From the IMG/VR virus record IMGVR_UViG_3300019884_000002, positions 1 to 43,215 of that record: DNA of 43,215 nucleotides; one strand, 5' to 3'. Below are positions 23,329-30,317 of the stretch, one piece after another. The position numbers were made by a program, and so were the translations under genes. Below the pieces are notes generated by a model. It did no database searches and was not told where the DNA came from. It worked only from the letters and a program-made list of their open reading frames with translations. Source of the stretch: a virus. Each line of letters starts with the position of its first letter. The stretch's first letter is position 1.

Positions 23329-23966
23329 GCATCGAAGCCGACTGCCGCACACGTCTGGGCGAACAATGTTTCAACTACGAGACGTGCTGGGTCGAAAACC
23401 GCTGTGCGTTTAACGAAGCCGGTGCCTACATCCCACTCGCTATTCCGATTCCCCTATGGCAGGAGGTTACGTATCCCATGAAGACTGAATTCCGACCGTG
23501 CCCGAGGAAGTGCGAGGGACAGGACAAGGCCTGCCCGACGTGCCTCGGCGAAGGACAAGTGTTGAAGGTAGACGCCGAGCACGAGTTTCCGGGGACGTGG
23601 CCGGTCTTCGTGTTCGGCTCGAACCTACAGGGCGCTCACGGTGCAGGCGCAGCCGAGTTCGCGTTGAACTTCCGTGGCGCCGTCATCGGACAGGGCGAGG
23701 GGCAGTATGGTCACTCCTACGCTCTCCCCACTCGCTCCTACGACGCGCGGGACGGCTTCGTCACCCTCTCGCTCGAAGAAATTCGCTCGCACGTCGAGAA
23801 GTTTCTCGCGCATGCACGACGTCGTACGAAGGAACGGTTCTTCGTCACTGCACTCGGAACCGGCTACGCCGGGTTGAAGCACGAAGACATCGCTCCGATG
23901 TTCGTCGAAGTTCCCCCGAACGTGATCCTTCCCGAAGAGTGGGAGGCGTTGAATGTTCGTCCTTGA
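23325..23966 (+). CDS. macro-like A1S_2505-type protein with Cys-rich N-terminus
   Basis: 213 residues, GTG start at 23325 (overlap with TGA, GAGGAG five nucleotides upstream); an internal ATG at 23478 with AGGAGG upstream could start a shorter form. Residues 1-80 hold many Cys (CFNYETCWVENRC, CPRKCEGQDKACPTC). From about residue 93, VFVFGSNLQGAHGAGAAEFAL ... GQGEGQYGHSYALPTR ... FFVTALGTGYAGLKHEDIAPMF matches A1S_2505-type phage-related proteins, which have a macro-like fold (ADP-ribose or nucleotide binding). A role in ADP-ribose handling or anti-defence is possible but not shown by the sequence. Confidence 0.75.
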   Translation: MSIEADCRTRLGEQCFNYETCWVENRCAFNEAGAYIPLAIPIPLWQEVTYPMKTEFRPCPRKCEGQDKACPTCLGEGQVLKVDAEHEFPGTWPVFVFGSNLQGAHGAGAAEFALNFRGAVIGQGEGQYGHSYALPTRSYDARDGFVTLSLEEIRSHVEKFLAHARRRTKERFFVTALGTGYAGLKHEDIAPMFVEVPPNVILPEEWEALNVRP

Positions 23967-24192
23967 GCACGCTGAGGGGCCCGAGAGGACACTCGTGCTC
24001 TGCATGACCTCGCTCGACGTCGTGCACCTGCAAGAGAGCCTCACCCTCTCCCTCTTCTCGAAGGAAGAGTACCGGGCGAAGAATCTCGTCGTCATCTACG
24101 GCAAGGACAAGAAAGAAGTCCTCGAACTCCTCGACACCGCCGGCTTCCGGATCCCCCTTGAGTGGCGGAACCAGTTCCTGAGGGACAAATGA
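23953..24192 (+). CDS. small unknown protein
   Basis: 79 residues, ATG at 23953, overlapping the macro-like gene end by 14 nt. Alpha/beta pattern (LVLCMTSLDVVHLQ ... NLVVIYGKDKKEVLELLDTAGF). Function not recognised. Confidence 0.6.
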   Translation: MFVLEHAEGPERTLVLCMTSLDVVHLQESLTLSLFSKEEYRAKNLVVIYGKDKKEVLELLDTAGFRIPLEWRNQFLRDK

Positions 24193-24374
24193 CCACGTCA
24201 ACTCTCGCCGTGATCCTCATGTGCGTCTTCGTCGCCATCATCGTCTCCCCGCTCGTGACGATCTGGGCGCTGAACACGTTGTTCGGACTCGGCATCCCAT
24301 CCACCGCCGCGACGTACTTCGCCGCGCTCTGGCTCAACATCTGCATCGCAGCGAAGAGCGGAGGTGGGAAGTGA
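24189..24374 (+). CDS. 61-residue two-span membrane protein
   Basis: ATG at 24189 (ATGA overlap). Hydrophobic residues 5-28 and 37-56 form two spans with FGLGIPSTAATY between them, a layout found in small phage membrane proteins (P.....WALN.LFGLGI). Could be holin- or exclusion-like; no function shown. Confidence 0.62.
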   Translation: MTTSTLAVILMCVFVAIIVSPLVTIWALNTLFGLGIPSTAATYFAALWLNICIAAKSGGGK

Positions 24375-24721
24375 ATCGTAGAGCGTTTCTCCAAATCCTC
24401 TCGTCCGTCGCTGCAACGGCGGTGCTCGATCCGGAGCTCCTCCTCTGGAAGCCTGGGGCGAAGACAATTTTTCTCCCGCCGGCGAAGGAGCTGATTACCA
24501 ACTGCCCGCGGATGCGAAGCCTGCTCATCGTCTCAAACGCATTCAACGTCGGGGACTTCCTCAAGGTTCGAGGAGAAGACCACGTCGTAGAACGAATCAG
24601 CGTAGATGGTCCCCCGAATCCCTTCGGAGACATCGCAGGCCGCTTCATGCCCGGAGTACGGATCGAGGTGGTCGAAGACCCGTTCGTGACGGCAATTGAA
24701 AAGCACGCTCGAAGAAGGTAG
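24371..24721 (+). CDS. small protein with Tat-like signal
   Basis: 116 residues, GTG at 24371 (GTGA overlap). The N-terminus NRRAFLQILSSVAATAV carries a twin-arginine motif and hydrophobic stretch, followed by DPELLLWKPGAKTIFLPPA, a block shared with many phage small proteins. The rest is a beta-type domain. Whether it is exported by Tat depends on the host. Confidence 0.62.
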   Translation: MNRRAFLQILSSVAATAVLDPELLLWKPGAKTIFLPPAKELITNCPRMRSLLIVSNAFNVGDFLKVRGEDHVVERISVDGPPNPFGDIAGRFMPGVRIEVVEDPFVTAIEKHARRR

Positions 24722-24724
24722 AAT
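24696..24724 (+). promoter_or_regulatory. promoter before the 24731 gene
   Basis: TTGAAA (24696-24701), exactly 17 bp, TAGAAT (24719-24724). The ATG at 24731 lies seven nucleotides after the -10 box, so a leaderless transcript is predicted. The promoter sits inside the end of the preceding gene. Confidence 0.65.
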
Positions 24725-24730
24725 ATCACC

Positions 24731-24898
24731 ATGGAGAAACATTACCTCGGTGATGGTGTGTATGTCGAGCATGACGAGTTCGGGAACGTCATCCTCACAA
24801 CGGAGGATGGGATCCGGAAGACCAACGAGATCGTCTTGGAGCCCAGCGTCATGGCTGCGTTCCAAGAGTGGATCGCACGGTTGCTGCGGAAGGGGTAA
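24731..24898 (+). CDS. 55-residue conserved phage protein
   Basis: ATG at 24731, stop TAA at 24896-24898. Begins EKHYLGDGVYVEHDEFGNVILTTEDG, the signature of a very common small phage protein (YLGDGVY...LTT..G..T..I.L.P.V), which has an unknown role. The recognisable motif and the promoter make it a real gene. Confidence 0.75.
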   Translation: MEKHYLGDGVYVEHDEFGNVILTTEDGIRKTNEIVLEPSVMAAFQEWIARLLRKG

Positions 24899-24900
24899 CC

Positions 24901-25152
24901 ATGGCATTCGTAGTAGTCGGAATCTGGGGAACCAGTCGGGGCGACAAGATCATCCACCAGGAAACGGTCCATGACGACTCGCGGCGGGCGTCGTACGATG
25001 CAATCAAGTGCATTCGGTACACGGACGGGACAGTCCTCTACGTCTCCACGTATCCTCTCCTCGAGCCTCCACAGCGGCTGGGATACAAGGAACTGCTCGA
25101 CAAGGCAATCGCCAAGGGCCTCACCGGCACTTTCAGTGTGATGGACGTATGA
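24901..25152 (+). CDS. small unknown protein
   Basis: 83 residues, ATG at 24901, two nucleotides after the previous stop. Beta-type N-terminus (MAFVVVGIWGTSRGDKIIHQE), then a helix. Likely expressed from the promoter at 24696. Function unknown. Confidence 0.55.
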   Translation: MAFVVVGIWGTSRGDKIIHQETVHDDSRRASYDAIKCIRYTDGTVLYVSTYPLLEPPQRLGYKELLDKAIAKGLTGTFSVMDV

Positions 25153-26360
25153 ACGCCGCGCAAGAGCTCTACGAATCGGTCTTCGCTCGAGCGAAGCAGT
25201 ACGTCCACGCCCTGCACACGCAGGACGACCTCTCCCTCGCCGAGCTCACGAAGAACGAGGAGTACGCCCAGTTCCGCCAGGACCTCGACGAGTTCTCAGC
25301 TCGCCTCGATCGGAAGGAGTACACCGAGCAGCAGGCGCGTGCGCTCCTCGACGTCGTGAAGACCGTCCGCTATCTCTTCAAATCGAAGGCGGAGTCGATC
25401 ACGGAGAGCGTCAACCAGCTCGAGATATCGATCTCCAACTACACGAAGCAGTCCCCCACCATCACCGCGATGGAGATGCAGTTTGAGACTTACCACCACT
25501 ACGACGCGATCATGAAGAGAGCGGGGACGCCTGGGGGATGGTCTGAGATCATTGTCGACACCCACGACTTCCGGGAGATCATGATCGAGCAGAAGCACGC
25601 GCTGGGGCGAGCAGGAACGTACGTCTGGGCTCCTGAAACGACTCGAGGTGTGGCGGCTGCATCAGCAGGGCTCCTCGACGAGTTCGAGTTCAATGAAACA
25701 TCGCTCGCGGACCTCGGGCGCCCCGGAGCCTCGTCCTGGTGGTGGTTCCAGGAGCCGATCAAAGTCGCTCCGTTCTCTATGGAATTCTGTTCGATCCTCA
25801 TCTGGCGCTACGGCACGACGCTCGTGTGTCAGCTCTTCGAGTCGACAGTCGTCCGCGTTAGCGGCCACCACAAGGTCATTCCGGTTCCGACGTACGCGTT
25901 CACGGTCAACATCCAGGGGAAGGAATCCGTCGCCACGTTCCGACGGAAGCTCCGGGGTGACCCCGAGACCGTCGGCATCTCCCAGTGGTTCGGATGCTTC
26001 GTCCTTGCAGCGGCGACGTGGCTCCGCTCCAAGGTGGTCGTCGACTACCACGCCGAAGGGACCCGCCAGGTCGCTCGACAGATCCAACGCAAAGCGCAGC
26101 TCTCCGCTCGCCCGGACGTTCGCATCGTCGAGCTCCGCCGGCGCGAGATCGTTCGCCGTCAGGATGTGGAAGATGTGCACGCCCCGTCTGACGCTGCGAA
26201 GCGTGAGTGGAAGACCCGTTGGATCGTTCACGGCTTCATGCGGAATCAGTGGTACCCGTCGAAGCGGCAGCATGCCCCGATCTGGATTGACGACTTCGTC
26301 AAGGGCCCGGCGGATAAGCCGCTGAAGGTGTCACCAACCGTCTTCGCGGTGAGGAGATAG
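25149..26360 (+). CDS. conserved phage/plasmid protein of unknown function
   Basis: 403 residues, ATG at 25149 (ATGA overlap). Residues 1-110 form a coiled-coil-like helical region (KNEEYAQFRQDLDEFSARLDRKEYTEQQ...). The C-terminal block KREWKTRWIVHGFMRNQWYPSKRQHAPIWIDDFVKGPADKPLK matches a signature seen on actinobacterial plasmids and phages (W..RW.V.GH.R.QWYPS...H.P.WI..YVKGP). Activity unknown. It has no Walker box or nuclease motif I can see. The basic, Trp-rich end could bind DNA. Confidence 0.65.
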   Translation: MNAAQELYESVFARAKQYVHALHTQDDLSLAELTKNEEYAQFRQDLDEFSARLDRKEYTEQQARALLDVVKTVRYLFKSKAESITESVNQLEISISNYTKQSPTITAMEMQFETYHHYDAIMKRAGTPGGWSEIIVDTHDFREIMIEQKHALGRAGTYVWAPETTRGVAAASAGLLDEFEFNETSLADLGRPGASSWWWFQEPIKVAPFSMEFCSILIWRYGTTLVCQLFESTVVRVSGHHKVIPVPTYAFTVNIQGKESVATFRRKLRGDPETVGISQWFGCFVLAAATWLRSKVVVDYHAEGTRQVARQIQRKAQLSARPDVRIVELRRREIVRRQDVEDVHAPSDAAKREWKTRWIVHGFMRNQWYPSKRQHAPIWIDDFVKGPADKPLKVSPTVFAVRR

Positions 26361-26362
26361 TC

Positions 26363-26533
26363 ATGCACATCATTCGATGCATCATGTGTCTAGTTCTTCG
26401 CCATTACTGGATAACAAGGTTCATTACCCAGATGAGTATCGAACATCGAGTTTGCTTGAGATGTGGAGTACGTCAATACCGCACCTTCGAGCGTGGCCCA
26501 GACCAATACTCCGCGTGGTGGAGGCAAAATTGA
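26363..26533 (+). CDS. 56-residue zinc-knuckle protein, DUF1660-like
   Basis: ATG at 26363 after GAGGAGATAGTC; stop TGA at 26531-26533. C-x2-C (RCIMC), H-x-W near HYWI, then CLRCG and a YSAWWRQN end, the layout of DUF1660-type phage zinc microproteins. Role unknown. Confidence 0.6.
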   Translation: MHIIRCIMCLVLRHYWITRFITQMSIEHRVCLRCGVRQYRTFERGPDQYSAWWRQN

Positions 26534-26727
26534 GACGTAAGCACCCGTTCTTCAAGGACTCGTTCGTGGAGACGCCTCCAGACTCTCGAGACAAGCCCTG
26601 CGATCTCGATCACGCACCGCTGATCCGAGAGCTCACGGAGAAGTCTCTCCCCGCTTGTCCGTGTCCGTCCTGCGGGGCATGGCTCGCTCCCGACGTCAAG
26701 GAAAAATCTTCGAGGCTAATGCGATGA
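26530..26727 (+). CDS. small Cys-motif protein, TTG start
   Basis: 65 residues from the TTG at 26530, overlapping the previous TGA, with GGTGGAGG five nucleotides upstream. CPCPSCGAWL zinc-knuckle near residue 47. Acidic and charged otherwise. Function unknown. Confidence 0.5.
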   Translation: MRRKHPFFKDSFVETPPDSRDKPCDLDHAPLIRELTEKSLPACPCPSCGAWLAPDVKEKSSRLMR

Positions 26728-26987
26728 GTGCTTTCACACGTCCCCGTTGCGGTCTCTGTGGTCACCGCGTCCACGGTCCTGGCGGCTGTATCGTGCAGGC
26801 TGGGATCAAGACTCCCGCAGAGTCTCACAAGTTCGTCCTCGACGCTCTTGACGCCGAGATCGATGAGCTCCGCCTCGCGATCATCCAAGTCCTCGAGCTC
26901 GGGCGAAAAGACACGTCCAACGAGAAGTACAATTCGTACTACGCCCACCTCGCTCAAGTCCTCCGCGACACGGATCCATCCCGATGA
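26724..26987 (+). CDS. small zinc-knuckle helical protein
   Basis: 87 residues, ATG at 26724 (ATGA overlap). CGLCGHRVHGPGGC near residues 9-22 binds zinc by pattern; then a long helix (ESHKFVLDALDAEIDELRLAIIQVLELGRK). Function unknown. Confidence 0.58.
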   Translation: MSAFTRPRCGLCGHRVHGPGGCIVQAGIKTPAESHKFVLDALDAEIDELRLAIIQVLELGRKDTSNEKYNSYYAHLAQVLRDTDPSR

Positions 26988-27196
26988 GCCTTTGGACGTC
27001 GCTCCGCCACTTCTACCGGTACATGACCGACCGCTGCCAGCTCTGTGGCACGAAGCGGATCCCGGTGAGCCCGAAGGATCTTCACTCCATCGGGCCGTAC
27101 TGTCGTCCTTGCAACAAGAGGTTCAACCACAGCCTAGCCTACGGAATGTCTCCGGAGCGGTTCCAGACGTCAGGTGAAAGTGCTTCGCAAAGCTGA
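26984..27196 (+). CDS. small zinc-ribbon protein
   Basis: 70 residues, ATG at 26984 (ATGA overlap). DRCQLCGTKRIP...YCRPCNKRF: two CxxC pairs with a His. Aromatic N-terminus. Role unknown, resembles phage zinc-ribbon microproteins. Confidence 0.58.
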   Translation: MSLWTSLRHFYRYMTDRCQLCGTKRIPVSPKDLHSIGPYCRPCNKRFNHSLAYGMSPERFQTSGESASQS

Positions 27197-27202
27197 TAGA
27201 AT
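27174..27202 (+). promoter_or_regulatory. promoter before the 27226 gene
   Basis: GTGAAA (27174-27179), 17 bp, TAGAAT (27197-27202). Shares the block CTTCGCAA-GC-GAT before the -10 box with the promoter at 21607. Predicted start near 27209, then AGGAGG before the ATG. Confidence 0.62.
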
Positions 27203-27225
27203 TACCACATAGGAGGACAGTGCAG

Positions 27226-27417
27226 ATGGAGAAGATCACGTTCACGATGGGATCCCCCGATCCCAAGAAGCACTCCACCCGGTTCGACCTCGACAAGATC
27301 GAGTCGGTGGAAGGCGTCGAGGTCGACGCGGCGAAGTTCAAACCATCGTTCTACGTTCCGCTTCCGGTCGCGAAGGCGGCGCAGAAGATCCGGGTCACCA
27401 TCGAGGTCATCGGGTGA
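27226..27417 (+). CDS. small unknown protein
   Basis: 63 residues, ATG at 27226, AGGAGG nine nucleotides upstream; a GTG at 27220 is possible but too close to the ribosome site. Beta-rich with a FYVPLPVAKAAQKIRVTIEVIG end. First gene behind its promoter. Function unknown. Confidence 0.6.
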   Translation: MEKITFTMGSPDPKKHSTRFDLDKIESVEGVEVDAAKFKPSFYVPLPVAKAAQKIRVTIEVIG

Positions 27418-27620
27418 CGAAGAACGAAGCGACTGAACGGGCGAAGCTGCTCTGGCCCGGGAAGCGTCCTGACGTGACCGCTGCAATCGGGAAAGGGGTT
27501 CCTGCCCCGGGCGACACCCAGTGGTGGATCGACCTCGGGAACGAGAGCCACGGACTCGATGTGAACGGTCACGTCACGTGCCACGAGTCGTGCAAGCGGA
27601 AGGAGGAGTCCCTGAAATGA
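27414..27620 (+). CDS. small unknown protein
   Basis: 68 residues, GTG at 27414 (GTGA overlap). Lys/Glu-rich N-terminal helix, then GDTQWWIDLGNESHGLDVNGHVTCHESC with His and Cys residues. Function not recognised. Confidence 0.55.
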   Translation: MTKNEATERAKLLWPGKRPDVTAAIGKGVPAPGDTQWWIDLGNESHGLDVNGHVTCHESCKRKEESLK

Positions 27621-27820
27621 TCGAAGTGACGGTAGGAGGCCACGCCCACTGCGCGATCTGCCAACGCGATATTGAGGTCGGGGAAGAGCTCGTCATTCTT
27701 CACCTCGGTAAGACGGAGTGGGATCCCTCGAAACAGGAACAGGTCATCCTCGACGTCCGCACGCGCATCGCGCACAAGATGTGCTTCGAGGAAGTCGATC
27801 CGGAGTTGATACTCACGTGA
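27617..27820 (+). CDS. small zinc-binding protein
   Basis: 67 residues, ATG at 27617 (ATGA overlap). HAHCAICQRDIEVGEELVILHL and a later C in HKMC fit a zinc site of LIM/PARP-finger-like layout (CxxC...HxxC). Role unknown. Confidence 0.58.
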   Translation: MIEVTVGGHAHCAICQRDIEVGEELVILHLGKTEWDPSKQEQVILDVRTRIAHKMCFEEVDPELILT

Positions 27821-28284
27821 TCCGACGCCCACAGAAAATCATCTCCGGAGGACAAACCGGAGCCGACCAGGGTGGCATCTGGGGTGCCGCTGAGTGCGGG
27901 ATCCCTACTGGCGGCGTCATGCCGAAAGGCTTCCGGACGGAGGACGGGCCGAACCCCGAGTTCGCCCGGATCTTCGGGTTGACCGAGCACTCGTCGTCGG
28001 AGTACCCTCCGCGCACAAGCGTCAACGTGCAGACGTCCGATGGCACCGTCGTCTTCGGGCGAACACATGAACGCGGTTCGCAACTCACGATTCGCCTGTG
28101 CGAACAGTACGGGCGTCCCTACATCCTGAACCCCGATGCGGAGCGCCTCCGTGCATTCATCATCCGCGAGAGCATCAAGACCCTGAACATCGCCGGGAAC
28201 CGGGAGTCGAAGAACCCCGGAATCGGGAAACACGTCCAGCAAACCATCATGGAAGCTTTCACGGAGCCGCAGCATGACGCCTGA
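27817..28284 (+). CDS. SLOG-type putative molybdenum-carrier (YpsA-like) protein
   Basis: 155 residues, GTG at 27817 (overlap with TGA). KIISGGQTGADQGGIWGAAECGIPTGGVMPKGFRTEDG is the diagnostic start of the putative molybdenum carrier / YpsA-like group of the SLOG superfamily; later RTSVNVQTSDGTVVFGR and SQLTIRLC complete the Rossmann-like pocket. The family is named after an MPT-cofactor carrier, but SLOG proteins bind nucleotide-derived ligands and occur in conflict systems; the function in phages is unsettled. It is the best-defined enzyme-like gene in this stretch of microproteins. Confidence 0.82.
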   Translation: MIRRPQKIISGGQTGADQGGIWGAAECGIPTGGVMPKGFRTEDGPNPEFARIFGLTEHSSSEYPPRTSVNVQTSDGTVVFGRTHERGSQLTIRLCEQYGRPYILNPDAERLRAFIIRESIKTLNIAGNRESKNPGIGKHVQQTIMEAFTEPQHDA

Positions 28285-28492
28285 GAAACTCGAGCAGATC
28301 CGGGATCTTCTCTCGACCGCCCTCGCGGGGCTGGAGGAAGGAATCCCGCAGATCCCGATGCCGACTGCGTGGTGTCACCATGGAATCACGACGCCGGACA
28401 AGTGCCTCCACTGCTGCAGGGTCATCCGTGCCCGGAACTCCCTTGCGAAGCTCCACGAGCTCGAAGACATTCTCGCGAAGGTGACGCCGTGA
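28274..28492 (+). CDS. small zinc-knuckle protein
   Basis: 72 residues, ATG at 28274 (11-nt overlap). WCHHGITTPDKCLHCC is a His/Cys metal-binding pattern flanked by helices. Function unknown. Confidence 0.55.
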   Translation: MTPEKLEQIRDLLSTALAGLEEGIPQIPMPTAWCHHGITTPDKCLHCCRVIRARNSLAKLHELEDILAKVTP

Positions 28493-28677
28493 GATACCCA
28501 CGTCCGCGCAACGGCTTCTGCTACCTGGACTTCCTGGACCACTGGCTCCTCGATGCGATCTTCCACCGCAACGTCGAAGCCGCTGTGAAGTATGCCCGCG
28601 AGAGTGCCCGTTGGGCGTTGAAGATGCACCCTGAGCTCGCGTACGACCCACACAACGTGGTAAGGGGGTCCGAGTGA
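28489..28677 (+). CDS. small unknown helical protein
   Basis: 62 residues, GTG at 28489 (overlap with TGA). Aromatic N-terminus (RYPRPRNGFCYLDFLDHWLLDAIFH) and a helical EAAVKYARESARWALKMHPEL. Function unknown. Confidence 0.52.
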   Translation: MRYPRPRNGFCYLDFLDHWLLDAIFHRNVEAAVKYARESARWALKMHPELAYDPHNVVRGSE

Positions 28678-28865
28678 GATACCGTGTCCTCCTCCACGAC
28701 GACGACGTCTGGATCATCCGAGCTGCGATCAAGTACGCCGCTGAAGCGTACAAGAACGAGCCAACAACGACTCGACGTCAGCAGCGAGCGGAAGAACTCC
28801 TAGCGCGACTTCCTGGACGTCCCGACTACATCTACGGCAGCGCGAAGGATTCGGAGCGGGCATGA
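28674..28865 (+). CDS. small unknown protein
   Basis: 63 residues, GTG at 28674 (GTGA overlap). Short beta start and an AAIKYAAEAYKNEPTTTRRQQRAEELLARL helix pair. Function unknown. Confidence 0.52.
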   Translation: MRYRVLLHDDDVWIIRAAIKYAAEAYKNEPTTTRRQQRAEELLARLPGRPDYIYGSAKDSERA

Positions 28866-29068
28866 ACCCGAAGGACCTCAAGTTCGATCCCCTCGCCTTC
28901 GCGTTTATCTTCGGGGAGCTCGGACGTCAGGAGAACTTCCACGGGCGGATCATCGACTACGTATTTTACGACGAAGAATTGTCCGACGTCATCGAAATGG
29001 TTCTGGTGGACGGCGTGTACATCTCACGGCTCGAACACGATCAGATCACGCTCGGGGAAAATCGATGA
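28862..29068 (+). CDS. small acidic unknown protein
   Basis: 68 residues, ATG at 28862 (ATGA overlap). Beta/alpha mix with FAFIFGELGRQENFHGRIIDYVFYDEELSDVIEMVLVDGVYISRL. Last gene of the microprotein block. Function unknown. Confidence 0.52.
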   Translation: MNPKDLKFDPLAFAFIFGELGRQENFHGRIIDYVFYDEELSDVIEMVLVDGVYISRLEHDQITLGENR

Positions 29069-29085
29069 GGACCGATCAGTCCCCG

Positions 29086-29114
29086 TTGATTTTCATTTTT
29101 GAGTGTGGTATAAT
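29086..29114 (+). promoter_or_regulatory. strong promoter before the 29180 gene
   Basis: TTGATT (29086-29091), exactly 17 bp, TATAAT (29109-29114). Start near 29121, giving a leader of about 59 nt with CAGGAGACAG before the ATG. Best promoter match in the right half. Confidence 0.7.
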
Positions 29115-29179
29115 TGTATTCAAGCTCAGATACAAACTGAGTTCGGGGCACAGTTCAGACACACACAGGAGACAGACAC

Positions 29180-29524
29180 ATGGGTATCTTGGAACAGATC
29201 AAGGCGCAGGTCGCGGCCCTTCCGGCCGACGAAGTCCGTGCGCAGCTCGCCAAGCTGCAGGAGCAGAAGGCGAAGCAGAAGGAACGTCAGGCCGAGCGCG
29301 TGATGTCGCCCGAGGCGAAGGAAAAGCGCAAGGACTACAACAAGACCCGGGCGGCGCGCCCCGAGGTCAAGGAGAAGATGAAGGCGTACCACGCCAAGCC
29401 GGAAGTCAAGGAGCGCATGAAGGCGTACCGGCAGAAGCGCTACGCTCACAACAAGGCGTTGATCGAGCGCGCGAAGGAGCTGGGGCTCATCACGCCGCCG
29501 GCGCCCGAACAGCCGACCGCTTAG
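29180..29524 (+). CDS. lysine-rich helical phage protein in its own transcription unit
   Basis: 114 residues, ATG at 29180. Start GILEQIKAQVAALPADEVRAQLAKLQEQKAKQKERQ, then two short repeats (PEVKEKMKAYHAK / PEVKERMKAYRQK) and a KALIERAKELGL end. Highly charged, Lys/Glu/Ala-rich, probably a helical bundle that could bind nucleic acid. It stands alone between a consensus promoter and an intrinsic terminator, so it is probably made in quantity. Similar small phage proteins have no known function. Confidence 0.72.
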   Translation: MGILEQIKAQVAALPADEVRAQLAKLQEQKAKQKERQAERVMSPEAKEKRKDYNKTRAARPEVKEKMKAYHAKPEVKERMKAYRQKRYAHNKALIERAKELGLITPPAPEQPTA

Positions 29525-29539
29525 GTCGGCGCCAGACGG

Positions 29540-29577
29540 AAAATCGGGGGTGCTTGACGTGGCCCCCGATTTTCTTG
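29540..29577 (+). terminator. intrinsic terminator after the 29180 gene
   Basis: Perfect 11-bp stem AAAATCGGGGG / CCCCCGATTTT (29540-29550, 29563-29573) with a 12-nt loop; the 3' arm ends in a short T run. It separates this unit from queC. Confidence 0.82.
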
Positions 29578-29591
29578 GGCTGTGTTCGACC

Positions 29592-29597
29592 TAGAAT
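29592..29597 (+). promoter_or_regulatory. candidate -10 box before queC
   Basis: TAGAAT at 29592-29597, just behind the terminator and 27 nt before the queC ATG. No convincing -35 box at 16-18 bp, so it may need an activator or be weak. The gene could alternatively depend on read-through. Confidence 0.4.
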
Positions 29598-29624
29598 GTC
29601 AACGCGCACATGGAAAGGACGTCG

Positions 29625-30317
29625 ATGAAAACAGTGGTCCTGCTCTCGGGTGGACTGGACTCCACTACTGTTCTTGCACATGCTCTCTATCTCGGGCACA
29701 CCGCTCACGCAGTGATCGTCGACTACGGGCAACGCCACCGCCGCGAGCTTCGTTCGGCCGACGAGATCGCCTGGCACTACAAGGTCCCGACGTCACACGT
29801 CGCGATCGATCCGATGGCGTTCGCCGGCGCCGACTCCTCGCAGGTCGGTCAGATGAAATCCGTTCCTCACGGCCACTACGCCGCTCCCAGCATGAAGACG
29901 ACAGTCGTCCCCAACCGGAACATGATCCTGATCGCACTCGCCGGAGCGGTCGCGGAGTCGGTCGGCGGCGACGAAGTCTGGTACGCTGCTCACGCTGGTG
30001 ATCATCCAATCTACCCCGACTGCCGTCCGGAGTTCGCGCTCGCGGCAGGCCTCGCGCTCTTCCTCGGCACAGTCAAAGGGATCCGGATGGAGGCTCCCTT
30101 CGTTCGCCTGACGAAGACCGATATCGCTCGCCGTGCAATCCAACTCCACGTGCCGGTCGAACTCACATGGTCGTGCTACGACCCGCAGCTGGACGAACAC
30201 CCGGTCGATGATCATCCCACCGACGTCATTCACTGTGGCCTCTGCGGGACATGCGTTGAACGCCGCGAAGCCTTCCGGGAAGCTGGACTCACCGACCCCA
30301 CGGAGTACGCGCGGTGA
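29625..30317 (+). CDS. queC: QueC, 7-cyano-7-deazaguanine (preQ0) synthase
   Basis: 230 residues; ATG at 29625 chosen for the AAAGGA site five nucleotides upstream (an ATG 15 nt earlier exists). PP-loop SGGLDS at residues 8-13, VDYGQRHRREL, VPNRNMILIALAGAVAES, then the zinc site C184...C204-x2-C207-x2-C210 at the C-terminus (CYDP...HCGLCGTC). It converts 7-carboxy-7-deazaguanine with ammonia and two ATP to preQ0, in the cytoplasm. The length is normal and all motifs are intact. First of five 7-deazaguanine genes here; preQ0 would be the base inserted into DNA unless another enzyme changes it. Confidence 0.93.
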   Translation: MKTVVLLSGGLDSTTVLAHALYLGHTAHAVIVDYGQRHRRELRSADEIAWHYKVPTSHVAIDPMAFAGADSSQVGQMKSVPHGHYAAPSMKTTVVPNRNMILIALAGAVAESVGGDEVWYAAHAGDHPIYPDCRPEFALAAGLALFLGTVKGIRMEAPFVRLTKTDIARRAIQLHVPVELTWSCYDPQLDEHPVDDHPTDVIHCGLCGTCVERREAFREAGLTDPTEYAR

